64,000 nucleotides of DNA from Streptomyces hundungensis (GTDB lineage Bacteria; Actinomycetota; Actinomycetes; Streptomycetales; Streptomycetaceae), in assembly GCF_003627815.1 (NCBI RefSeq), contig NZ_CP032698.1, positions 8,329,045 to 8,393,044 of the forward strand, in the 5' to 3' direction. Shown one piece after another: positions 17,791-26,090 of the stretch; position 1 is the first letter of the stretch, and every line of letters starts with the position of its first letter. A model generated the notes under the pieces. The model did not search any database. It was not told the DNA's origin and saw nothing but the letters and a program-made list of their open reading frames with translations. Position numbers and translations under genes: made by a program.

Positions 17791-18660
17791 ATGCGCTCGG
17801 TGCACCACCGGACTGCCACCGTCGACGGCCACAGGATCTTCTACCGGGAAGCCGGCCCCGCCGACGCCCCCGCAATCGTTCTGCTGCACGGCTACCCCAC
17901 CAGCTCGTACATGTTCCGCGAGCTCATCCCGCTGCTGGCCGACGACTACCACGTCATCGCACCGGACCATCTGGGCTTCGGCCACTCCGACGCCCCGCTC
18001 GTGGACGAGTTCACGTACACCTTCGACGCCCTCGCCGAACTCACCTCCGGGCTCCTCGACCAGCTGGGCCTGGAGCGCTATGCCCTCTACGTCCAGGACT
18101 ACGGCGCCCCCATCGGATGGCGCGTCGCGCTCAAGCACCCCGAACGGATCTCCGCCCTCGTCACCCAGAACGGCAACGGCTACGAGGACGGTTTCGTCGA
18201 GTCGTTCTGGACCGACGTCTGGGCCTACGGGGCACACCCCGGCCCCGGGACCGAACCCGCTGTCCGCACCGCGCTGAGCGTCGATGCCATCCGCTGGCAG
18301 TATGTGCACGGCGTGCCCGACCCGAGTACGGTCAGCCCGGACACCTGGGAGCACGACTTCGCCCTCGTCTCCCGCGAGGGCAACGACAAGGTCCAGCTGG
18401 CGCTGTTCCGCGACTACCGGAACAACCGCCCGCTCTACCCGCTGCTGCACGAATTCCTGCGCACCAGCGAGGTCCCGGTGCTCGCTGTGTGGGGCCGCAA
18501 CGACGAAATCTTCGGCCCGGCCGGCGCTCGGGCCTTCGCCCGCGATGCCAAGGACGCGGAGGTGCACCTGGTCAACGGTGGGCACTTCCTGCTGGAGAGC
18601 CACCTGGACGTCGTCGCGGGTTACCTGCGCGGCTTCCTCGGACGGGTGCTGGACAAGTAG
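17791..18660 (+). CDS. Alpha/beta hydrolase, epoxide hydrolase/haloalkane dehalogenase-like
   Basis: A 289-residue alpha/beta-hydrolase. The oxyanion motif is HGYPTSSYMF (33-42), and DHLGFGHSD follows. The nucleophile elbow is VQDYGAPIGW with Asp103, not Ser, which places it with epoxide hydrolases and dehalogenases rather than esterases. The catalytic His is in NGGHFLLESH (about 265) and an acid in WGRNDEIFGP. The ATG at 17791 has an aaagggg site. It probably detoxifies a small electrophile under control of the divergent CGNR regulator. Confidence 0.87.
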   Translation: MRSVHHRTATVDGHRIFYREAGPADAPAIVLLHGYPTSSYMFRELIPLLADDYHVIAPDHLGFGHSDAPLVDEFTYTFDALAELTSGLLDQLGLERYALYVQDYGAPIGWRVALKHPERISALVTQNGNGYEDGFVESFWTDVWAYGAHPGPGTEPAVRTALSVDAIRWQYVHGVPDPSTVSPDTWEHDFALVSREGNDKVQLALFRDYRNNRPLYPLLHEFLRTSEVPVLAVWGRNDEIFGPAGARAFARDAKDAEVHLVNGGHFLLESHLDVVAGYLRGFLGRVLDK

Positions 18661-18797
18661 GTTCGCCTTGCGCTCGCGGGGTTGCCCGCCGCACGGGGGC
18701 CCGAAGTGCCGCGTGGTATACGGCTACTGCGTTCCGCGCCCGCTCGGCATGTGCGTGCTCTGCGCCTTCCCCGAGGAACAGCTCTCTGCATGAGCAG

Positions 18798-18953
18798 TCA
18801 GGAGAAGAGTTGCAGCACAACCGCCAACGGCCACATCAAGTACTGCTTGAGCCGGTGCCAGCCGGTGCAGTAGCGCTTCACGCCCCACCGGCCGCGTCGA
18901 GTGACCGGCCGCTGGCACCACCGGCACGGCCGACTGTCGTTCGTCCCCTCCAT
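18798..18953 (-). CDS. Small zinc-ribbon-like protein
   Basis: A 51-residue ORF starting with an ATG at 18953. CRWCQRPVTRRGRWGVKRYC followed by TGWHRL gives a CxxC...CxxxH set spaced like a short treble-clef zinc finger, then a hydrophobic end (WPLAVVLQLFS). It resembles the longer zinc protein at 27314-27625 in style. Function unknown. It was too short to be prominent and overlaps plus-strand shadow frames. Confidence 0.5.
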   Translation of the reverse strand: MEGTNDSRPCRWCQRPVTRRGRWGVKRYCTGWHRLKQYLMWPLAVVLQLFS

Positions 18954-19065
18954 GGCCGTGACTTTAGCCGCCCCCCTGCGCGCTGAATGCGCCGGCCCCG
19001 CCGGTGCCGCCCTGAGTCGCGGCGGAAACGCGGGGAGTTCGGATGAGGCTCGGCCCTCGGGCTCC

Positions 19066-19131
19066 GTGAGGGTGGAGCGGCCCCCGCGAGGGGGAGCGGC
19101 CCCCGTGAGGGTGGAGCGGCCCCCGCGAGGC
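19066..19131. repeat. GC-rich 20-bp tandem repeat
   Basis: About 3.3 copies of an alternating unit, gtgagggtggagcggccccc and gcgagggggagcggccccc. It sits just past the stop of the DUF1963 gene. Confidence 0.8.
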
Positions 19132-19136
19132 GCGGA

Positions 19137-19940
19137 TCAGTGCTGGTCGAAGACGTAGCCGTGTCCTTCTCCGGCTGGACAGGCAAAGATCCGGAAGTCG
19201 CCCCACCTGCCCACCGTGATCCCGGTGGTGTGGTCGCTGGCTACGGTGAACAGCAGGTGGCACGGGGCGCCGCAGGTCAGGCACAGGATGTCGTACGGGT
19301 CGGTCAGGTGCCAGGTGGGCCACCCGCCGAACTTGATCCCGGCCACCCGGGTGATGACATCGCTTCCGTCTCCGGTCGCCTTCGCGTACTGCTGTACGGA
19401 CTTGCTGAGTTCTCCGTCCAGCAGGGTCTGTGGGTGGGGAAAGTCGATGAGGGGCACGGGGGTGAGCGTGCACGGCACCGGGGTGTATCCGTAGTCCGGG
19501 TCCTCCTGCCGAACGGGCAGCGGGGGTGAGGTGCGTGTGCGTTTCACGTCTGCGCTGTCGCGCCAGCGGATCTCCGCGACCGGGCTGACGTCGGCATGCG
19601 GAGCCGGCGGATCCCAGTGCACGTTGGGGCACCACAGGAGCTGAAACACATCCTTGCCCTCGGGCCACCAGTCGCCCGGTGCATCCCTCCGGTACACCTG
19701 CGCCACCGCCACCATGGCGGTCGCCGGCGTACCGGAATCAGACTTCTCGTCCGGGAGGTCGCAGCACGGCCACGCCTCGTCGGCCGGCCAGAGCAACGGC
19801 CCACCCACGGAACTCTGGTGGACGGTCGGTTCCCCCGGTGTGGGGGCCAGCACCACGGCCGGCAAGGCGTACGGTGCGAGTCCGGGCACAGCGGCGAGGA
19901 TGTCCTCCGCGCAGGGCCTGGTTGTGTGGGGCTGATCCAT
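19137..19940 (-). CDS. DUF1963 domain protein
   Basis: A 267-residue soluble protein. GGPLLWPADEAWPCCDLP and later GIKFGGWPTWH match the repeated GGxPxWP pattern of DUF1963 (YwqG-like) proteins, a beta-rich family of unknown function. Cys pairs occur at LTCGAPCHLLF. The ATG at 19940 gives MDQPHTTRPCAED. It stands alone, with a tandem repeat after its stop. Confidence 0.8.
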   Translation of the reverse strand: MDQPHTTRPCAEDILAAVPGLAPYALPAVVLAPTPGEPTVHQSSVGGPLLWPADEAWPCCDLPDEKSDSGTPATAMVAVAQVYRRDAPGDWWPEGKDVFQLLWCPNVHWDPPAPHADVSPVAEIRWRDSADVKRTRTSPPLPVRQEDPDYGYTPVPCTLTPVPLIDFPHPQTLLDGELSKSVQQYAKATGDGSDVITRVAGIKFGGWPTWHLTDPYDILCLTCGAPCHLLFTVASDHTTGITVGRWGDFRIFACPAGEGHGYVFDQH

Positions 19941-20447
19941 GGCGGGAGAGTAGCCAGCCCCTCCGGCAACGACGCTGAGCGGGTCCGCCCCTCATGGGCG
20001 AACTCCGGGGTCCACAGGCGCAGGTGGTGGTCATGCCGGCTCGGCCACGGCGGTGCGCCAGAGCGAGCGCAGTGGCAGCGCCTGGCAGGGGGCAGGGGGC
20101 AGGGGGCAGGGGGCAGAGGGGGCAGGGGGACCTGGGGGGGCATGGTGGGTCATGAGGTGCTCTCGGCCGGCGCGGCACCTCACCGCGGGAGCGGAGCCGC
20201 CGACAGCGGTCTGTGGCGTGGGCCGGCCATCCCTTGGGTGGCTGAGTCACTGCACCCGTCATGGCTCGGCCCGGAGTTGGTCATGCCAGGCACCCCATGG
20301 GCGCGGCGAAGACCGCCGTGGGTCGGATGCCTGCGCACGACGCTTTCCCCGCGTGCGCTGCTCCTGCTCATCAGTCACCGAGCCAGCGCAGAGAGCCCCA
20401 CTCCTTGTGGCGGGAGGGGGCGACCGCACGAGGGCGTAGGGGGCGCG
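19941..20447. other. Intergenic with G-rich tandem repeat
   Basis: No gene is supported. The only marked structure is a 7-base tandem repeat at about 20084-20126 (ggcaggg, about six copies). Confidence 0.5.
20084..20126. repeat. ggcaggg heptamer tandem repeat
   Basis: About six copies of ggcaggg with one change. The G-runs at regular spacing could fold as a G-quadruplex on the plus strand. Confidence 0.85.
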
Positions 20448-21572
20448 TCAGCGTACGTCGGCGAAGGTGGCCGACGGCCGTTCCTCGTTCTGAGCCTGGC
20501 GGGCGCGCTCGACCACCATGCGGGCGAGTCGCGGCAGCACCGTCGGATCCAGTGGGTGACTGCCCCCGCCGTAGACGACGGTGAGCATGATCGTTCCCGC
20601 TCGGGCGACCGTCTGTAGGTGATAGGTGGTCCCCGACTCCGTGGGTTCCTGTCCGGAATAGAACACGCTCTGATCGCCGATGGCGCCGGCGGATCCAGGC
20701 GACACGAGCGAGTCCTTGCCCTCCCTCGCGATCCCGTCGCTCCACCTCTTGTACCCGGCCGCCGCCGTCTCGGCACTGTCGAACGCCTCGATCGCGAAGT
20801 ACGCCTTGTTGACCGAGCCCGGATCCGCGAAGGCGACCCCGGCGTTGCTCCCCAGCCCGTCGCAGCCACCCTGCCGGCAGCTGTTGTCCGTGGTCGCAGC
20901 CTGCACGTCCGCCGGCTCGACCAATGACCAGCCGGACGGCATGCTCTGTACGTCGGGCAGGACGCTTTTGAGGAGCTCAAGATCCTTGATGGCGGCTGTC
21001 TTTCGCCCCTTCCCGGCGCCGCTTCCCTCGCCGCTGCCCGCCGCCAACGTCCCCGATCCGTCGCGGCCCTCACCCGAGCCCACCGAAGGCGCCCCCGCGG
21101 CACCGTCGTCACCACCCACCACCTTGGTGACTCCGTAGGCTCCCAGCCCCATGACGAGCGCCACGACGAGCAGCAGCGCCGCTACCGTCATCGGTGTGAG
21201 GTTCTCCTTGCGCAGGGTCAGGGGGCCGAACGAGATGGTGTTGTGCTTGGAGTGGTCGCCGATGTGGGCGTGGTGGATGTCCCGTCCGGCGTGCATCGCC
21301 GGGGAGCTGGGCCGCGTCGACTCGTACAACCGCGTTATGTGGCGCGCGAGTTCGGGATCCGCGGCGAGGGTGGCGGCCACCTGGCGCTCCGTCTCGTCGG
21401 TGCTCGCGCTCGCCGGATCGAGGGCCTGGCGGCCTTCGGGGGACGACCCCAGTCGCTCCCTCATCAGCCGTGCCGCCTCAGCCCCAGCCGCTCCGCCGAT
21501 GGCACCCGCCGCCCCATTCGATGCCTGGGTCAGCAGCGCCATGACCCAGGTCGTCACTTCGGATGCTTCCAT
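20448..21572 (-). CDS. Membrane-anchored hypothetical protein
   Basis: A 374-residue protein. It has an Ala/Gly-rich N-terminus (GAAGAIGGAAGAEAARLMRE), a histidine-rich patch (AGRDIHHAHIGDHSKHN), one membrane helix (MTVAALLLVVALVMGLGAYG, about residues 128-147), a Gly/Ser-rich linker and an exported C-terminal domain (LKSVLPDVQSMPSGWSLVEP, then a pair of Cys in CRQGGCDG). This fits a cytoplasmic tail with an extracellular sensor or lipid-proximal domain. The outer domain resembles secreted actinobacterial proteins of unknown function. It is monocistronic. Confidence 0.72.
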   Translation of the reverse strand: MEASEVTTWVMALLTQASNGAAGAIGGAAGAEAARLMRERLGSSPEGRQALDPASASTDETERQVAATLAADPELARHITRLYESTRPSSPAMHAGRDIHHAHIGDHSKHNTISFGPLTLRKENLTPMTVAALLLVVALVMGLGAYGVTKVVGGDDGAAGAPSVGSGEGRDGSGTLAAGSGEGSGAGKGRKTAAIKDLELLKSVLPDVQSMPSGWSLVEPADVQAATTDNSCRQGGCDGLGSNAGVAFADPGSVNKAYFAIEAFDSAETAAAGYKRWSDGIAREGKDSLVSPGSAGAIGDQSVFYSGQEPTESGTTYHLQTVARAGTIMLTVVYGGGSHPLDPTVLPRLARMVVERARQAQNEERPSATFADVR

Positions 21573-21693
21573 GAAGTGAGTATCGGCAAGAGCATCGTCG
21601 TTCCGTGGATCGTTTCCAGCCCTTCGGCTCGAACGTCATCTCAATCACGTAACGCCCCAAACTCCTTTCGGGGCAGTGTAGTTGGACGCGCCG

Positions 21694-22245
21694 ATGGTCA
21701 GTGCTACTGCCTGCCTTCGCGATACCGAGGGGCCGCATCCGCTGGCCGTGTGGGTGCACACCCGGGACACCCCGCACATGCTGGCCTGGGCGCTGACCGG
21801 CACCATGCCGCCCGCGCTCGCCGAGCGGTTAACGAGATCCCGGCGGGGACTGGTCGCTCCTCCGGCACCACAATTGGCGCCGGCCGAGCGGACGGTGTTC
21901 TTCGACCACCAGCGGGGCACTACCGAGCACGCCACGACCCGAGGCGGACCGTGGGCGCTGCTGCACCGCCAGGCGCTTTACCCGGCCTCGTACGACGACG
22001 GGCCGGACGCGGCGGCGTGGACCGTGCACACACTGCACCGCCGGCGTGACGTGCTGGGGCGGCGGGGCTGGTTACGATACTGGCCGGAGGCTCGTTCGAC
22101 CGCCACGGCGCTCGCCCGGCTCGGTGACCCGCAGCCCCTCCTTGACTTCGTCGACCCGACGACCAGGCGGGTGTCGGCGTCGATGACGACCGGGCAGGTG
22201 TCCACGCACTGTCGCAGCCCGCTGCCGCGGTCCGGACGTTGCTGA
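21694..22245 (+). CDS. Hypothetical protein
   Basis: A 183-residue ORF from an ATG at 21694, with good codon bias through about 22170. It contains LAVWVHTRDTPHMLAWALTG, RTVFFDHQRGTTEHATTRGG and LRYWPEARSTATALARLGDP. The last 25 codons are less convincing and may follow an indel. The family is not recognised. A short hairpin (gcccc...ggggc) lies between it and the gene at 21572. Confidence 0.5.
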   Translation: MVSATACLRDTEGPHPLAVWVHTRDTPHMLAWALTGTMPPALAERLTRSRRGLVAPPAPQLAPAERTVFFDHQRGTTEHATTRGGPWALLHRQALYPASYDDGPDAAAWTVHTLHRRRDVLGRRGWLRYWPEARSTATALARLGDPQPLLDFVDPTTRRVSASMTTGQVSTHCRSPLPRSGRC

Positions 22246-22389
22246 CTCAGCCGCATCCAGGCCGCAGCCGCTGAGTCTCTGTCTACGTGCGGTGCAGGTG
22301 AAGGCTTCGCCGCGGAGTGCAGCTGACCAGCGGGTGAAAGGCATACCCGGTCAGGGGCCTCCACGGTCCGGTATGGAGCCAGGTTGAGG

Positions 22390-22956
22390 TCACAGCAGCC
22401 GGTCGACCAGTCCGTCGATGTAGTCCGGGGTGAGCGGCACCATGCCGAACAGGACACGGATGTACATCGGGGCCAGGACGTGGTCCAGCACGTCGAGTGC
22501 GTCGGGTGCCGGCTCGCCGCGCTCGCGGGCGCGATCGAGCATGGACTGTAGCTGCCTGGTGCGCTCGGCGCGGAGGTCGGCACCGGCCTGTCGGCCTTGC
22601 TGGCCACTGCTCGACAGGGCGACGGCCAGGTGCAGCACCGCTGGACCGTCGGGTCCGGTGATTTCTCGGGCCACTTGGGCCGCGTACGTGCGCAGGTCGC
22701 CGTCCAGGCTCCCGGTGTCGGGCATCGGCGACTGGGCATTGAGGCGGGTGAGCACCACCTCGGTGAGCAGGGTTTCCAGACCCCCCCATCGGCGGTAAAT
22801 GCTGCTGTCGGCCACGCCTGCGCGGGCTGCGACGTCGCCGACGGCGAAATTTCCGTAGCCGCGCTCGCCGATCAGGTCGGTGACGGCTTGGTGCACCTGG
22901 GCGGCGACGCGTGCGCTGCGCCCGCCGGGCCGCCGGGCTCGCTGTTGTTCGTTCAC
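22390..22956 (-). CDS. TetR-family regulator
   Basis: A 188-residue protein of usual TetR length. The helix-turn-helix is FAVGDVAARAGVADSSIYRR at about 38-57, followed by WGGLETLLTEVV, and the ligand-binding half resembles TetR_C members (DHVLAPMYIRVLFGMVPLTP). It is divergent from the MFS exporter with inverted repeats between, so it is inferred to repress that pump and respond to one of its substrates. Confidence 0.88.
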   Translation of the reverse strand: MNEQQRARRPGGRSARVAAQVHQAVTDLIGERGYGNFAVGDVAARAGVADSSIYRRWGGLETLLTEVVLTRLNAQSPMPDTGSLDGDLRTYAAQVAREITGPDGPAVLHLAVALSSSGQQGRQAGADLRAERTRQLQSMLDRARERGEPAPDALDVLDHVLAPMYIRVLFGMVPLTPDYIDGLVDRLL

Positions 22957-22965
22957 ACCCTCACC

Positions 22966-23022
22966 TTAACGCAGTCGGCTCTTGCGTTTATGCGGCACGC
23001 TGCCGTACATTTCCTTAACGCA
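22966..23022. promoter_or_regulatory. TetR operator repeats
   Basis: ttaacgca (22966-22973) pairs with tgcgttta (22983-22990) as an inverted repeat around 9 bases, and ttaacgca recurs at 23015-23022. The three half-sites sit between the divergent TetR and MFS starts, next to the regulator's start codon. Confidence 0.65.
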
Positions 23023-23108
23023 GGCGCCGACGGCTTTAAGGGCGCTGTGTCGTATCACCACCCGCGTCGACCCGACCAGGTGAACCTGACCGATCGAAGG
23101 GAAAGCTC

Positions 23109-24638
23109 TTGGCTGCATCCATGGCTGCGTCGCATGCGACCGCAGGCGGTCGATCAAGCAGGGCCGTGCTGTTCACGGTGGCCTGCCTGGGCCAGTTCAT
23201 GGTCCTGCTGGACAACACGATCGTCGGAGCGGCGCTGCCCGATATGCAGCACAGGCTGCACACTCAACTGACCGGTCTGCAATGGATCGTCGACGCGTAC
23301 GTCCTGTTGGTCGCCATGCTGCTTCTGGCCGGCGGTGTCTTCGCCGACCGGTTCGGTCGCAAGCGGGTGTACCTGACCGGCGTGGCCGTTTTCACCACCG
23401 CGTCCCTCATATGCGCCCTCGCCCCAACGGTTGGTTGGCTGATCGCCGGCCGGGTATTGCAGGGCATCGGCGCCGCGGCGCTGGCCCCCGCCTCACTCTC
23501 CCTGCTCACCGCCGCATACCCCGTGCCGCAGGAACGCATCAAGGCGATCGGGCTGTGGGCCGGCCTCAGCGGCATCGGCCTGGCCGCAGGCCCCGTGGCC
23601 GGCGGCGTGTTGACGGACGCCTACGGCTGGCCCGCTATCTTCCTGGTCAATCTGCCCATCGGCGTGATCCTGCTCCTTGTCGGTGTGCGCCGCCTCGGCG
23701 AGTCCCGCAATCCGAGCGCCCCCGCGATCGACATCCCGGGCACGGTGTTGTCCGTACTGGGGGTTGGGGCGCTGACATACGGGCTGATCGAGGGTGGTTC
23801 CCGAGGGTGGACCTCGCCGGTCATCCTGGGAAGCTTCGCCGCCGCGCAGGTCCTCCTCGCCGCCTTCGTCGCCGTCCAAGCGCGTCGTTCTGCTCCGATG
23901 CTGCCGTTGCGGCTGTTCCGGCAGCGACTGTTCACCGTGTCCAACGCCGCCGTGGTCGTGGTGGGCTTCGCGCTCATGGGCTCGTCGTTCTTCTTTTCCC
24001 AGTTCTTCGTCTACGTCCAGGGCAGTTCGATTCTGCGGGCCGGCCTACAGACCCTGCCGATGTCCCTGGCCATGGTGATCGTCAGCCCGTACGCGGGCCG
24101 GCTCGCCGCCCGGTACGGCTTCCGCATCGTGGTCACCGCCGGCCTCGCCCTCGCAGGCCTGGGACTGCTGGCGCTCGGCATGGTGCACGCCCACACGGCC
24201 TATGGGGACGTGTGGTGGCGACTGGCACTCGCCGGCACCGGCTTCGCCCTCGCCATGTCCCCCCTGACCGGCGCCGCCATCCAAGCCGTCAGTCCGCAGG
24301 AAGGCGGCCTCGCATCGGGCATCAGCAGCACCACGCGGCAGATCGGCGCGGTGCTGGGAGTAGCGGTACTTGGAGCCGTCGTCCGCGCCCGACAGTCCAG
24401 CGGCGCCTCCTTCGAGACCGGCCTCAACAGCGCCTTTGTCGCGGCCGGCGCCGTCACTTTGGCGAGCGCCGTGTTCACCGGCCTGTGGCTGACTCGGTCC
24501 GAGCCCGCGGAAGGCTCCGCGGCGCCGCACCGTTCCACAGGTCCACAAACGGTCACCACTTTGAGTGCCTGTTTTCGATTTCGGGGACTGAAGCGGGTCT
24601 GGTCTGGGAGTTGGAGTGGGTTGAGAATGTGGACATGA
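23109..24638 (+). CDS. MFS drug exporter, DHA2 (14-TM) family
   Basis: A 509-residue inner-membrane proton antiporter. DHA2 motifs are visible: LDNTIVGAALP (motif D1) and GGVFADRFGRKRVYLTG (motif A), and GLAAGPVAGGVLTDAYGWPAIFLVNLPIG (motif C) follows in the fifth helix. Fourteen hydrophobic segments can be counted. The TTG at 23109 follows a gaaggga site; an ATG at 23121 is an alternative. The last 35 residues (after PHRSTGP) look foreign and may result from the insertion next door. Control by the divergent TetR protein is inferred. Confidence 0.9.
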   Translation: MAASMAASHATAGGRSSRAVLFTVACLGQFMVLLDNTIVGAALPDMQHRLHTQLTGLQWIVDAYVLLVAMLLLAGGVFADRFGRKRVYLTGVAVFTTASLICALAPTVGWLIAGRVLQGIGAAALAPASLSLLTAAYPVPQERIKAIGLWAGLSGIGLAAGPVAGGVLTDAYGWPAIFLVNLPIGVILLLVGVRRLGESRNPSAPAIDIPGTVLSVLGVGALTYGLIEGGSRGWTSPVILGSFAAAQVLLAAFVAVQARRSAPMLPLRLFRQRLFTVSNAAVVVVGFALMGSSFFFSQFFVYVQGSSILRAGLQTLPMSLAMVIVSPYAGRLAARYGFRIVVTAGLALAGLGLLALGMVHAHTAYGDVWWRLALAGTGFALAMSPLTGAAIQAVSPQEGGLASGISSTTRQIGAVLGVAVLGAVVRARQSSGASFETGLNSAFVAAGAVTLASAVFTGLWLTRSEPAEGSAAPHRSTGPQTVTTLSACFRFRGLKRVWSGSWSGLRMWT

Positions 24639-24689
24639 CGCCGGTGGCAGCCCGTCGATGGACGTGAGGGCTGTGGGGTGGGTCAGGGT

Positions 24690-24711
24690 CGTGACGGTCG
24701 CGACCGTCACG
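24690..24711. promoter_or_regulatory. Perfect 22-bp palindrome
   Basis: An uninterrupted palindrome with 11-base arms (cgtgacggtcg and its complement), between the MFS gene and the IS5 transposase. A loopless dyad is more like a protein-binding site than a terminator. It may belong to the insertion element. Confidence 0.5.
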
Positions 24712-24727
24712 AATTTGATGTTGGCCG

Positions 24728-25579
24728 TCAGGCGGCGGTAGCCATCGCCGCCGGGGTTGCCCGTGAGGACCGTCGCGCCGGTTTCCGGGTGAGGCGGCGG
24801 GTCATCAGCGTGATGGACGCCCACGTGATCAGTGACTCGCTGACCTGCGGGAGCCGTTCGTGGTCCCGGCAGTGTCGGCGGGCCCGCATGATCCACGACA
24901 GCGAGCGTTCGACGACCCAGCGGCGGGGTAGGACAATGAAACCCGTGGTGTTCGGCGGCCTGCGAACCGTTTTGAGGGTGATGTTCACACGGTCTTTTGC
25001 CCAGGTCACGAGCTGTCCGGCATAGGCCGAGTCGGCCCAGACAGTGGCAATCTCGGGGTGCATCAGGTGCAGCCGGAACAGGATCTCCTTGGCCGCGTCG
25101 CGGTCCTGGATGTCGGCCGGGGTGACCATGACGAGCAGGACCAGGCCACGGGTGTCGACGACCAAGTGCCTCTTGCGGCCGTTGATTTTCTTCGCTCCGT
25201 CATAGCCGCGGCTGTCCTTGCCGACGGTCTCGGACGCCTTGACGCTCTGGGAGTCGACGACCACGGCGACGGCCTGCGGGGGCTTGCCGGAGGAGAGCCG
25301 GACGGCCCGCCGGAGGTGGTCACGGATGAGGCTGATGACGCCGGTGGCGGCCCAGCGCCGGGCGAACCCGTAGATCGTGCGCCAGGGTGGGTAGTCGGCG
25401 GGCATCGCCCGCCACTTGATCCCGTTGTCGACGACATAGCGGATGCCGTCGACGATGTCGCGGCGGTGCCATTTCTCCGGCCGGCCCCGGCCGGTCTCGC
25501 AGGCCGGAGGCGGCAACAGCGGCTCCAGCAGGGCCCATTCGGCGTCCGTCATGTCGGACGGGTAGCTGCATCGGCGCAT
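24728..25579 (-). CDS. IS5-family transposase, single frame
   Basis: A 283-residue DDE transposase. The N-terminal domain starts with YPSDMTDAEWALLEPLLPPP and the catalytic motifs are VVDSQSVKA (D), VWADSAYAG (D) and WVVERSLSW (E). Unlike the IS5 element at 8113 it is encoded in one frame. The C-terminus carries about 15 extra Arg/Ala-rich residues, perhaps read-through to a nearby stop. I could not find matching inverted ends, so the element limits are open. Confidence 0.9.
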   Translation of the reverse strand: MRRCSYPSDMTDAEWALLEPLLPPPACETGRGRPEKWHRRDIVDGIRYVVDNGIKWRAMPADYPPWRTIYGFARRWAATGVISLIRDHLRRAVRLSSGKPPQAVAVVVDSQSVKASETVGKDSRGYDGAKKINGRKRHLVVDTRGLVLLVMVTPADIQDRDAAKEILFRLHLMHPEIATVWADSAYAGQLVTWAKDRVNITLKTVRRPPNTTGFIVLPRRWVVERSLSWIMRARRHCRDHERLPQVSESLITWASITLMTRRLTRKPARRSSRATPAAMATAA

Positions 25580-25673
25580 CGTGAACCGGAGGGGCCCTGG
25601 CCGGGCTGGTGCGGGAGGGAGCCGGCCAGGACCCCGGTCCTTCCGGTCACTTCGGCGTCCCGGGACAGGAGGT

Positions 25674-26090
25674 TCATCCGCTCTGTGAGGCTGCCATCTC
25701 CAAGGTGGCCTTGACCGCCTCGATCTGCGTGTTCAGGTAGTTCGCCCACCGGCTCCTGGGGAACAGAGCCAGGTGCGGAGCGAGCGTGCCCGTGATCATC
25801 CGCTTGAACTGGGTGAGCTTCTCACTGACCCAGGCCCTCTCCCACTCCTCCAGCTCGATCTCGCTCGCGCAGAAGTGGTAACCCCGTTCACGGGTCCAGA
25901 GCAGTGGGGGCCAGCCCTTCTGAGCGGCCAGGTCACGCAGGGCGGTCAGCCCGCTGCGGGTCTGGTACTGGCTCAGCTCACAGGCCCCCATCAGGCGTTT
26001 GAACGGCAGCCCCGACGGGGCTGCCTCCAGCAGAGCGATCTGAATCAGCTCGGCGTGACGCTCTGCGGCCGGGGAGCGCTTGCGCGCCAC
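25674..26090 (-). CDS. RacP-like protein, coupled to DUF6192-type gene
   Basis: A 138-residue basic protein, MARKRSPAAERHAELIQIAL. A winged-helix-like stretch spans GLPFKRLMGACELSQYQTRS and LTALRDLAA. From memory it resembles Streptomyces proteins annotated RacP, but I cannot verify that. Its GTG overlaps the preceding stop by one base (TAGTG), so it is translated with the larger gene upstream. Together they look like a two-gene DNA-binding module of the sort carried by plasmids and chromosome arms. Function unknown. Confidence 0.6.
   Translation of the reverse strand: MARKRSPAAERHAELIQIALLEAAPSGLPFKRLMGACELSQYQTRSGLTALRDLAAQKGWPPLLWTRERGYHFCASEIELEEWERAWVSEKLTQFKRMITGTLAPHLALFPRSRWANYLNTQIEAVKATLEMAASQSG

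Noticed and set aside
18662-18873. Two overlapping Cys-rich plus-strand mini-ORFs (ending LSA and QPVQ), possibly peptide precursors
   Set aside because: The opposite strand carries a better zinc-type ORF at 18798-18953, so these are shadows. No maturation genes are nearby.
19066-20126. Short tandem repeats considered as a CRISPR array
   Set aside because: There are no spacers; units are directly adjacent and low-complexity. No cas genes are in the window.
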